From Terrimonas ginsenosidimutans (GTDB lineage: Bacteria; Bacteroidota; Bacteroidia; Chitinophagales; Chitinophagaceae), in NCBI RefSeq assembly GCF_022012415.1, contig NZ_JAKLTR010000022.1, positions 36,006 through 100,005 on the forward strand: a stretch of DNA of 64,000 bases, given 5' to 3'. Below, one piece after another: positions 50,716-58,586 of the stretch. Made by a program: the position numbers and the translations under genes. The notes under the pieces were generated by a model. The model searched no databases, was not told where the DNA came from, and was given only the letters and a program-made list of their open reading frames with translations. How positions within the stretch are numbered: the first letter of the stretch is position 1; each line of letters begins with the position of its first letter.

Positions 50716-52605
50716 ATGCAAAGATTTTTGGTGGTACTGGCGCTTGCCGGTATGTCAGTTAAAGGCTACTCACAGGGGTTATATAAGCCCCGCGATGTTC
50801 AACATGCGTTTGATAAAAATACCCGCTCAGCTGATGGTAAGCCCGGTAAAGACTACTGGCAGAATAAAGCCCGTTATGAGATCAATATTACAGCCTTACC
50901 GCCGGAAAGAACCATCCGTGGTTCTGAACAGATCAGCTATATAAATAACAGTCCTGATACACTACGGGGCGTTTACATCAAGTTGTTCATGAATATCCAT
51001 AAACCCGGAGCTCCAAGCAATGTTCCAGCTCCGCAGGAGTATCTGACATCGGGTGTACATATCGATGGATTTTCAGTGAACGGACAGAAAAGACAATGGC
51101 AGCAAAGTCCGTATTCATTTACGGTAGTACCGGTAAGATTAGCCAAGCCCCTGGGTCCGAAAGATTCGATACAGCTTTCATTCGACTGGCATTATGATAT
51201 GTCTCTCCAAAGCAACCGGGAAGGAATGATCGACTCCACGACTTTTTTCCTGGCGTATTTCTACCCACGCGTAGCTGTTTACGATGATTATTATGGATGG
51301 GATAGAAACAGCTTTCTGGAAGATCATGAGTTCTATAGCGACTTTAATGATTACACAGTGAATATCACTGTGCCAAACAACTATATTGTTTGGGGTACAG
51401 GTACGTTGCAAAAGCCTGAAACAGTATTACAACCCGAATACCTGAAACGTTTTCAGCAATCGTTTACCAGTGATAAAACGATCAATGTTGTAACTAAAGA
51501 AGATCTTGCCGGAAAAAAAGTAACGCTTAATAAAAGTAATACCTGGCAGTTCACTGCAAGTAATATCCCCGATATGGCATTTGGCCTCAGCGATCATTTT
51601 GTATGGGATGCCGCAAGTATAGTGGTAGACAGTACGACCAACCGCCGGGCGAGCGTGCAGGCTGCGTTCAATGACACAGCCAAAGATTATCATGAAATGG
51701 TAGCGCATGGTCAGCATGCATTAAAACTGCTTTCCTTTAAATGGCCGGGCGTGCCTTATCCTTACGAGAAAACAACCATCTTCCAGGGCTATGCAGGAAT
51801 GGAATATCCGATGATGGCGAATGATGAAACCTATGAAGATCCGGTATTCTCCCGTTTTGTTGCGGAGCATGAACTGGCGCACACTTACATGCCTTTCTAC
51901 ATGGGGATTAATGAGAACAGGTATGGATTTATGGATGAAGGATGGGCTACAACATTTGAATACCTGATGGCAATCGAAGATATGGGTAAAGAAAAAGCAG
52001 ATGGATTTTTCAAGCAATTCCGCGTGGAAGGCTGGATAGGAGATCCGTCAGCAGAGCAGGATATTCCCATCATTACACCCGGTAACGTTGTTTCAGGTGC
52101 GGGCTTTGGCAATAACATTTATGGCAAACCTGCGCTTGGGTATCTTGCTTTGAAAGATATGCTGGGTGATCAGCTGTTCAAAAAATCATTGCATGAATAT
52201 ATGAACCGCTGGAATGGAAAACATCCGACTCCATGGGACTATTTTAATACCATCAATTCGGCTACAGGTAAAAACCTTGATTGGTTCTGGAACAGTTGGT
52301 TCTTCCAGCCCGGCTATATCGATCTTGCTGTATCAGACGTAAAAAAAGCAAGCAGCGGCTATTCGATCAGTGTAAAGAACATTGGAGGGTTTCCAGCGCC
52401 GGCTGATCTCCTGATCACCTATGCCGATGGAAGTACTGAAACAAAACATTTCAACTCATCCGTGTGGGAAAAAGATCTGAAACAAACGGCAATCACGGTT
52501 GCAACAAAAAAACAGATCAAAAGCGTGAAGCTGGACGGTGGCATTTTCATGGATGCGAATACGAAAAACAACAGCTTTCCGGCTGAAGACAAAAAAGGGT
52601 TTTAA
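50716..52605 (+). CDS. M1-family metallopeptidase (first of a tandem pair)
   Basis: A zinc aminopeptidase-like protein of 629 residues. Signal peptide 1-21. M1 N-terminal beta domain (to about 210), catalytic domain with HELAHT (His385, Glu386, His389) and the third ligand Glu408 in FMDEGWATTFE, x18 spacing being correct. GAMEN-like exopeptidase motif is replaced by GYAGMEYPMM (about 357-366), as in many Bacteroidota M1 proteins. It would cleave oligopeptides in the periplasm or outside. Followed after 15 bp by its paralogue. Confidence 0.9.
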   Translation: MQRFLVVLALAGMSVKGYSQGLYKPRDVQHAFDKNTRSADGKPGKDYWQNKARYEINITALPPERTIRGSEQISYINNSPDTLRGVYIKLFMNIHKPGAPSNVPAPQEYLTSGVHIDGFSVNGQKRQWQQSPYSFTVVPVRLAKPLGPKDSIQLSFDWHYDMSLQSNREGMIDSTTFFLAYFYPRVAVYDDYYGWDRNSFLEDHEFYSDFNDYTVNITVPNNYIVWGTGTLQKPETVLQPEYLKRFQQSFTSDKTINVVTKEDLAGKKVTLNKSNTWQFTASNIPDMAFGLSDHFVWDAASIVVDSTTNRRASVQAAFNDTAKDYHEMVAHGQHALKLLSFKWPGVPYPYEKTTIFQGYAGMEYPMMANDETYEDPVFSRFVAEHELAHTYMPFYMGINENRYGFMDEGWATTFEYLMAIEDMGKEKADGFFKQFRVEGWIGDPSAEQDIPIITPGNVVSGAGFGNNIYGKPALGYLALKDMLGDQLFKKSLHEYMNRWNGKHPTPWDYFNTINSATGKNLDWFWNSWFFQPGYIDLAVSDVKKASSGYSISVKNIGGFPAPADLLITYADGSTETKHFNSSVWEKDLKQTAITVATKKQIKSVKLDGGIFMDANTKNNSFPAEDKKGF

Positions 52606-52620
52606 TAAGTCAAGCATAAT

Positions 52621-54483
52621 ATGATGCATATTCGATTTCTTTTAGCTGCTTTATCTCTTGGATCGCTGGTAACGGCACAGTCATTACCTACTCCCAGAAA
52701 TATCCAGGCAACTTATACCAAAGGCACCCGTTCTGAAACAGGCCGTCCCGGAAATAATTACTGGCAGAATACGGCTGATTATAAACTGAACATCCATTTT
52801 GATCCGGCAACACGGCTGCTGAATGGCGTGGTGGATATTGCCTATTATAACAACAGCCCTGATACATTGAAACAGATCTGGCTGAAGTTGTATCCCAATG
52901 TTTATAAGAAAGGCTCGCCCCGCTCGTTTGCTGTTTCTCCAAATGATGAAAGCGAAGGAGTCAGTATAGATTCACTATGGATCGATGGCGCGGTAACACC
53001 TGCAAACCGGATAGGGATCAGTGCAACGAATGGAATTCTTTCCCGCCAGGCGCTTGCTTCAAAAAAGAAGATCAATATCCGTATTGCTTATCATTATACG
53101 TTAAACAAAGGTTCTCATAACAGGACCGGCGAGATAGAGCCCAATGCTGCATTTGTGGCTTATTTCTTTCCGCGTATTGCTGTGTATGACGATATTGATG
53201 GATGGAATACATACCCATATATAGGTGCGCAGGAGTTTTACAATGATTTCTGCAACTTCAGTGCTGCGATCACTGTCCCCGTCAATTTTGTAGTATGGGC
53301 AACCGGTGATCTGAAAAATGTGACGGAAGTTCTTTCGCCCGAATATGCTGACAGGCTGGCTGCTGCTGAAAGATCTGACGCGATCACAACGATCATCGAT
53401 ACGACTGAGCTCTCGAAAAAGAATTTCACACCCCCGGGAAAAGCCTTTAATACCTGGAAGTTCGAAGCAACTGAAGTGACCGATTTTGCCTTTGCAACCA
53501 GCGATCACTATGTATGGAAATCAACAAGCCTGGTGGTTGACCCTTCCACGAAAAGAAGAACAAGAGTAGATGCTGTGTTCAACCCGAGGCATAAAGACTA
53601 CTTTCATGTAGTGAACGATGCCCGTGCAACGGTAGAGTCGATGAGTTATCGTTTTCCCGCATGGCCTTTCCCTTATCCGCATATCACGGTAGTGGATGGT
53701 CTTGATCAGATGGAATACCCGATGATGGTGAATGACAACCCGGTTGAAGACCGTACAGAAAGTATTACGCTTACAGATCACGAGATCTTTCATACCATGT
53801 TCCCTTTCTATATGGGCATCAATGAAACAAAGTATGCCTGGATGGATGAAGGCTGGGCAACGATAGGCGAGTGGCTGATCTCTCCAATGATCGATTCTTC
53901 TATCGTTGATGAATACGGCGTACAGCCCTATGCTTCTTCCGCGGGAAGGGAGACAGATCTGCCGATCATGACATTAACTACAGAAGTGAACCGCAGTGCA
54001 TTTACAAATTCTTATCCCAAACCCGCCATGGGCTACCTGTATGTAAAGGACATGCTGGGAGATTCGTTATTCACTAAAGCATTACATCATTATATTGCGC
54101 AATGGCATGGTAAACATCCCATGCCGAATGATTTCTTTTACAGTATGAATGAAGGAGCGGGAAAGAATATGAACTGGTTCTGGAAAAAATGGTTCTTCGA
54201 AAACGGTATCCCTGACCTTGCGATCGGTAAAGTAAACAAGAAAGGAAAGGCATACACGGTGATTGTTGAAAGCAAAGGGGCAAAGCCTGTTCCTGTTGAC
54301 CTGGTCGTAACCTACAGTGATGGATCAACTACTAAGTTGCACAAGAGTATAGCTGTTTGGGAGAACAGCAATAAAGTAACGCTTACTTTCGACGCGCTTA
54401 AAACAGTAAGCAGGATCGAATTGAAACATCCGCATACGCCAGACAGCAACCCCCGGGATAATATTTACACGGAGCGCGACTAG
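52621..54483 (+). CDS. M1-family metallopeptidase (second of a tandem pair)
   Basis: A paralogue of the previous gene, 620 residues. Signal peptide 1-20 (MHIRFLLAALSLGSLVTAQ). The zinc site is HEIFHT (His387, Glu388, His391) with Glu410 in WMDEGWATIGEW, intact. The equivalent exopeptidase segment reads GLDQMEYPMMVND. It shares the layout TRSETGRPGNNYWQNTADYKLN, quoted by range from 37, with its neighbour. Start ATG 52621 (a second ATG follows immediately). One operon with the first copy (15-bp gap). A 38-bp perfect palindrome follows the stop. Confidence 0.9.
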   Translation: MMHIRFLLAALSLGSLVTAQSLPTPRNIQATYTKGTRSETGRPGNNYWQNTADYKLNIHFDPATRLLNGVVDIAYYNNSPDTLKQIWLKLYPNVYKKGSPRSFAVSPNDESEGVSIDSLWIDGAVTPANRIGISATNGILSRQALASKKKINIRIAYHYTLNKGSHNRTGEIEPNAAFVAYFFPRIAVYDDIDGWNTYPYIGAQEFYNDFCNFSAAITVPVNFVVWATGDLKNVTEVLSPEYADRLAAAERSDAITTIIDTTELSKKNFTPPGKAFNTWKFEATEVTDFAFATSDHYVWKSTSLVVDPSTKRRTRVDAVFNPRHKDYFHVVNDARATVESMSYRFPAWPFPYPHITVVDGLDQMEYPMMVNDNPVEDRTESITLTDHEIFHTMFPFYMGINETKYAWMDEGWATIGEWLISPMIDSSIVDEYGVQPYASSAGRETDLPIMTLTTEVNRSAFTNSYPKPAMGYLYVKDMLGDSLFTKALHHYIAQWHGKHPMPNDFFYSMNEGAGKNMNWFWKKWFFENGIPDLAIGKVNKKGKAYTVIVESKGAKPVPVDLVVTYSDGSTTKLHKSIAVWENSNKVTLTFDALKTVSRIELKHPHTPDSNPRDNIYTERD

Positions 54484-54507
54484 CCTGAAATTGCCTGGCC
54501 TGAGAAA

Positions 54508-54602
54508 CTACGCAAAGGGCGCAAAGAACCGCAAAGGACGCAATGAATAACTTTGAGATTATTGCATTGCGTCCTTTGCGGTTCTTTGCGCCCTTTGCGT
54601 AG
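54508..54602. repeat. Perfect 38-bp inverted repeat between convergent genes
   Basis: Arms 54508-54545 and 54565-54602 are exact complements (38/38), separated by 19 bases that themselves pair in part (AATAA/TTATT). Words: CGCAAAGGGCGCAAAGAACC. Lies 25 bp after the M1 stop and 55 bp before the convergent gene. Related in words to 18404-18494. Confidence 0.92.
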
Positions 54603-54656
54603 CTATAAACTGCTATACCGGACCGCTATAGCTATATAGGCCATACAACTCCTGTA

Positions 54657-54956
54657 TTAATCTTTTACATCTTCAGTGCCTGCAAAAGCGCCGCCGGAAC
54701 CGTCAGAATCCTGTTCATCACGTTTTTTCTTCCCGGTCGTATTTTCCATTTTCTCTCCATCCTTGACGTTCACTGCAGCAGTTTTCTTTTCGGTGGCTGT
54801 TTCCGGTTTGATCACTTTTTCTTTGGCTGATCCATGAGGATAACCTTCAAAGTCCTGGTCTATCTTATTGTCAGGGTGCTTTGCCACGTCGTTTTTGTTG
54901 TCCATTGCGTTACCCTTTTTTGTATCGAGGTATTGTTGAAACCGCTTAGTTTTCAT
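54657..54956 (-). CDS. Small hydrophilic protein, unknown function
   Basis: A 99-residue, highly charged, probably disordered protein (KDGEKMENTTGKKKRDEQDSD). No signal peptide, helix or cysteine. Start uncertain: ATG at 54956 (used) or ATG at 54905 (MDNKND), which has a better upstream purine stretch. I recognise the pattern KHPDNKIDQDFEGYPHGSAKE as recurrent in Chitinophagaceae, without known function. It ends next to the 38-bp palindrome. Confidence 0.55.
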   Translation of the reverse strand: MKTKRFQQYLDTKKGNAMDNKNDVAKHPDNKIDQDFEGYPHGSAKEKVIKPETATEKKTAAVNVKDGEKMENTTGKKKRDEQDSDGSGGAFAGTEDVKD

Positions 54957-55161
54957 ATTGTTTCTTGTATAATATCACAAAGCCGTGCCAAACTATCCCG
55001 TGATACGCAGGTTTCTACAGCTCATGGCCTTTTTAAAGCAGTTCAGTGCCGAATCATTTATCAAATAAAATGGCCTGATATAATTTACATCATCTTTCCG
55101 GTGAGCGAATACCGGCGTTATTACCACACCGCTGCATTAGTCAAAATCAACACTAAATTTT

Positions 55162-56109
55162 ATGCGGCGATTCAAAAAGATCTTGAAATGGATAGGCCTG
55201 ATCGTGCTGTTCCTTGTAACAGGAATTACCATCACGGTGATGTCCAGGCAAAATATGACGTATACACGTCCCTATCCGGACATCACGGCGTCTGACGACT
55301 CAACTATTATAGCAAGGGGAAAGTCACTTGTATTTGGTGCGGCTCATTGTGCCGACTGTCATAGTCTATCAAATGCAGATTCATTGTTTGAAGCGGGCCA
55401 GGAGGTGCCGATGGGCGGTGGTTTTGTCTTTGATCTGCCATTTGGGAAGATCTATGCCGCCAATATCAGTACTGATATTGAAACTGGTATAGGGAAGTAT
55501 ACAGATAAAGATATTGCCCGTGCTCTTCGTTACGGTGTAAAACCGGATGGAACGATCGTGTATCCTTTCATGCCATTCAATAATATGTCTGACGATGATC
55601 TGAAGGCGATCATTTCCTACCTGAAGGCACAGAAGCCGGTAAGAAATAAAGTGCCTGATCATGAGTTGAACGTGATGGGAAATATCCTAAAGGCTTTTCT
55701 GATCAAACCGGTTGGACCAGAAGGAACACCCGAAAAAAGTGTGCAGCCTGATAGCTCAGCTGCATATGGTCAATACCTGGCATCGGTGGTCGCGAATTGT
55801 AAGGGTTGTCATACCGAGCGAGGTCCCACAGGTGATTTTATCGGTGTTCCGTTTTCCGGCGCATCAGCTATGGAAGAAGTGGGCGGATCATTTATACCTC
55901 CAAACCTGACCACGGATCCAGGCAGCCGCATATACACCTGGACGGAACAAAATTTCATCACGCGATTCCGTATGGGGCGTTTGCAAAAAGGAAGCCCGAT
56001 GCCGTGGCCGTCGTACAAGCGGATGGGAGATATGGAGCTCAAAGCGATCTACCGATTCCTCAAAACATTACCACCTTCGAAAACAAAGGCATTAAAGCCG
56101 CAACATTAA
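55162..56109 (+). CDS. Diheme cytochrome c, membrane-anchored or exported
   Basis: A 315-residue protein with an N-terminal hydrophobic segment (IGLIVLFLVTGITITVM, 11-27) and two c-type heme motifs, CADCH (Cys63-His67) and CKGCH (Cys213-His217). Each cytochrome domain has a later Met candidate for the axial ligand (YPFMPF near 134-139, PMPWPS near 278). The architecture matches cytochrome subunits of alcohol/aldehyde dehydrogenase-type systems. No dehydrogenase subunit is next to it. Upstream is a plus-strand overlap with noise frames only. Confidence 0.9.
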   Translation: MRRFKKILKWIGLIVLFLVTGITITVMSRQNMTYTRPYPDITASDDSTIIARGKSLVFGAAHCADCHSLSNADSLFEAGQEVPMGGGFVFDLPFGKIYAANISTDIETGIGKYTDKDIARALRYGVKPDGTIVYPFMPFNNMSDDDLKAIISYLKAQKPVRNKVPDHELNVMGNILKAFLIKPVGPEGTPEKSVQPDSSAAYGQYLASVVANCKGCHTERGPTGDFIGVPFSGASAMEEVGGSFIPPNLTTDPGSRIYTWTEQNFITRFRMGRLQKGSPMPWPSYKRMGDMELKAIYRFLKTLPPSKTKALKPQH

Positions 56110-56835
56110 TAAAGACGCTTACGAAAAGGCAAGTCCAGAGACAGGATAGAGGTCAGTCAATGTATGACTGGCCTCTTCCATTTTAACATCCAAGACGTTA
56201 ACCGACTCGTTTCCCGGTATGACGGGGAAGATGGATCATGTTGAAAAGTTGGGGGATGGTCGGCAAAATGGCTTGGATTGAAAAGTTCCGGATGAGCATC
56301 GCTCGCATAAACTTCTGGCGGCCCTTCCACCGTAGCGAAGCAGACGAGGGAACCTACGCCAGTCGCGCAAAAGATTTATCGCCTTCAGCGTGTCAGCTTG
56401 TCACCATTTTTCACTGCCTAAAATCCCGTCGAACTTTGGACGGCCAAAGGACGACCAAGAGACGAACTAACGACGACCAAGAAGCATTTTAAAAACACGC
56501 GAAATTTGACCCTGAATGATTATCATCAGTCAACACATCAGCTGGCTTCGCGTGCCAGAATGTCGTATCTACGGAGCATATATCTCCGCAAGGCGTGCTC
56601 AGGTTTTTTGTGCCCGATCAGGCAGCCATCGCTTAAAAACCTGTAAGTGGACAAGTGATAATAACCCATTTGCAGAATACCCGCAAGCCTGATTACATCA
56701 GGCGGGGGACCGAAGCAAAAGCAAAAACCTTAAACTTTTAAACCATTAAACGTTTAAACAACCATACCACAACTTTTACGCTTGACCCGCAAAGATGATC
56801 CCCGGTGTTCTGGTTTGCTTAATGCCTGGACGTCG
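56110..56835. other. 726-bp gene-free interval with phased repeats and hairpins
   Basis: No credible gene. Contains the 11-bp tandem array at 56428-56482, a hairpin CTGGC...GCCAG near 56541-56557, a stem CCTGATTACATCAGG near 56690-56704 within CCCGC...GGGG, and a TTTAAA-word tract at 56728-56770 facing the DUF1543 end. Confidence 0.6.
56428..56482. repeat. Five 11-bp tandem repeats (GACGACCAAGA type)
   Basis: Units at 56428, 56439, 56450, 56461 and 56472: GTCGAACTTTG, GACGGCCAAAG, GACGACCAAGA, GACGAACTAAC, GACGACCAAGA. Exact 11-base spacing over 55 bp. Confidence 0.85.
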
Positions 56836-57411
56836 TCAGCCCAGGTTGTCCAGGTTATCCAGTTTGAAATATCCCAAATGGATCTCGTCTTCTTGTGCTT
56901 CCGCCGAAGGGGTTAATTGGATGGCATACCGGGCTCTGATCTCGTCCGGTAAAATATCTTCCACGTTAAAGATATCATCCACATCGATTCCATATTTGTC
57001 ATCTACGTGCGGAGAATCATTGTGCCTGAAGAAGGCTGACTTCTTTGCCTGCCTGATCGCCGTGTCCTTATCTGGTGCTGCAATGATCAGCTTATAATGA
57101 AACTCTTCAAATTCATTTGCTTTATATCCGCCGAGATTGACGAAAAACAGAGTTGCGTAATTTTTTTTATCATTTTTTTCTTCTCGTGATACGATATTTA
57201 GAGTAAAGCCACCAATAAAATTCACATTACGCCATGCATCTATATGTGTTGTTCGTCCTCCTTCCGGCCAGAATTGCCTGATGCCCGGCACACATTCTTT
57301 CAATGATGTACTGATGGTAAAGAAGATGTCATGTTGTTCTGTGTGTCTTCCGGGTGGCTTTGCACCCAGCAATAACATGTATAATTTGAATTCTTGCATT
57401 TTTTCCTGCAT
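56836..57411 (-). CDS. DUF1543-family protein
   Basis: A 191-residue soluble protein. The DUF1543 opening KLYMLLLGAKPPGRHTEQHD (about 9-28) is followed by FWPEGGRTTHIDAWRNVN (48-65), both conserved in this family, whose function is unknown. The second half (FEEFHYKLIIAAPDKDTAIRQAKKSAFF by range) looks like a second, related alpha/beta unit, consistent with a duplicated fold. The ATG at 57411 is used; there is a second in-frame ATG four codons later. Divergent from the MORN-type gene. Confidence 0.82.
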   Translation of the reverse strand: MQEKMQEFKLYMLLLGAKPPGRHTEQHDIFFTISTSLKECVPGIRQFWPEGGRTTHIDAWRNVNFIGGFTLNIVSREEKNDKKNYATLFFVNLGGYKANEFEEFHYKLIIAAPDKDTAIRQAKKSAFFRHNDSPHVDDKYGIDVDDIFNVEDILPDEIRARYAIQLTPSAEAQEDEIHLGYFKLDNLDNLG

Positions 57412-57542
57412 TAGAACTTAAAAATATGAATAGTTCGGGATGAAATTTGTTGTTTAGATTATCAGGCAATCTGTTTGATTGCACATTTTGCAAAAAGAGT
57501 TTGTCAATTGGCATTGTATAGCAGAAGAGGTTTACAATTTGC

Positions 57543-57550
57543 TAATTTTG
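57543..57550 (+). promoter_or_regulatory. -7 element of the MORN-type gene
   Basis: TAATTTTG, an exact TAnnTTTG, 17 bp upstream of the ATG at 57568, supporting that start over the frame's upstream codons. Confidence 0.45.
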
Positions 57551-57567
57551 CCATAATCGCTGTTAAT

Positions 57568-58389
57568 ATGAAAAACTTCATTCTTCTCGCGATCCTTGTC
57601 ATTAGTGCCGCCCATTCAAGAGCTCAGCAATTGGATAACGCTGTTACTGCTTCGGGTGAGGTAACTCTTATTACAGATAAACAGGAAGAGCGATTCTCCT
57701 TCGAAAAAGATGGTACCATCAATGAGTCACTGAATGAACGAAAGCTCTATTCCGGCAACGTGAAGAAGAAAAAGCTTCACGGCAATTGGGAAAGCTGGTA
57801 TCAGAATGGTCAGTTATGTGATTCCGGGCAGTTGGCGCTTGGCCTGCCGGATGGCGAATGGAAACATTGGGATGAAGAGGGCCGGCTTGTTGCTGTGCGC
57901 ACTTACAGTTCCGAGAAATACAACCGGGTAAAGATGGAGCTGACACGATACAATCCCAGGCATGTCGCGTATCCGTTGACAGTTATGTATCACAGGAACA
58001 GATCCTCTGCCTCTAAATACCTGCATTCTTCTTATTCATTTCCACATAGTATCCGCCGGATAGATGATCAGTCGCTTCAACAATGGGTTGCTTCGAATAT
58101 CGCTCCCGGCAGTGTTTATAATCCTGTGTTCGATCAGAGTCTTCATCATGGATTATATATGAATCTCTTTAATAACGGACTTGCAAAAGATTCCGGTTAT
58201 TATCAGAACGGTTTGCGTCAGGGCGTTTGGGTGCACCGCGATGCTCCCGAAGGTCTTGTGCGTATGGGGGCTTATAAGAACGGCGTAAAGGTAAAAGAGT
58301 GGAGAGTATACATGCCTACGGGAAAGATACTGGGCATTATTTTCTACAATAATAAAGGTGAAGAGATCTCACGTAAGAAACTCAGTTGA
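57568..58389 (+). CDS. Exported MORN/YwqK-type repeat protein
   Basis: A 273-residue protein with a signal peptide (FILLAILVISAAHSRAQ, 3-19). Repeats of the MORN-variant type: LHGNWESWYQNGQLCDSGQ, GEWKHWDEEGRLVAVRTYS, and QGVWVHRDAPEGLVRMGAY, with G-W-x-x-W/Y cores that resemble the YwqK antitoxin family. Function unknown; it may scaffold proteins or bind lipids or envelope surfaces. The frame is open upstream to 57475, but the -7 box at 57543 and the signal peptide fix the start at 57568. A 24-bp hairpin follows. Confidence 0.75.
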   Translation: MKNFILLAILVISAAHSRAQQLDNAVTASGEVTLITDKQEERFSFEKDGTINESLNERKLYSGNVKKKKLHGNWESWYQNGQLCDSGQLALGLPDGEWKHWDEEGRLVAVRTYSSEKYNRVKMELTRYNPRHVAYPLTVMYHRNRSSASKYLHSSYSFPHSIRRIDDQSLQQWVASNIAPGSVYNPVFDQSLHHGLYMNLFNNGLAKDSGYYQNGLRQGVWVHRDAPEGLVRMGAYKNGVKVKEWRVYMPTGKILGIIFYNNKGEEISRKKLS

Positions 58390-58469
58390 ATTTTACGAAC
58401 AAATGCCAGGTTCCCTGTATCGAATTAGACAGGTTTTAATGAGCAACGAAAGATTACTATTCAATACTT

Positions 58470-58528
58470 ACTTCCCGTCTTAGTTTCTTGCCGGAAAAAT
58501 ATACCGGTAGGAAACTAAGACGGGAAGT
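58470..58528. terminator. Long hairpin between convergent genes
   Basis: 18-bp perfect stem ACTTCCCGTCTTAGTTTC (58470-58487) with 58511-58528, continued by a second CCGG stem around AAAAATATA. No T run at either end, so it may be a bidirectional structural element rather than a classic terminator. Confidence 0.65.
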
Positions 58529-58586
58529 TCAGTTTGGGGCATTGTGAAGCAACCCGCCCTGGTTGACTTCTTACGTTTCTTTTGCT

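Noticed and set aside
54834..55295. 153-residue plus-strand frame before the cytochrome gene
   Set aside because: It overlaps the small minus-strand protein and the start of the cytochrome gene and has no family features, although it has hydrophobic stretches.
56238..56492. 84-residue frame in the gene-free interval
   Set aside because: It reads through the 11-bp tandem repeat in one frame, has no recognisable domain, and the 11-bp period is not a multiple of 3, so selection on protein sequence is unlikely.
56690..56725. Riboswitch-like region near CAGGCGGGGGACCGAAGC
   Set aside because: It has a small hairpin, but I cannot match it to any riboswitch consensus, and the next gene is on the opposite strand.
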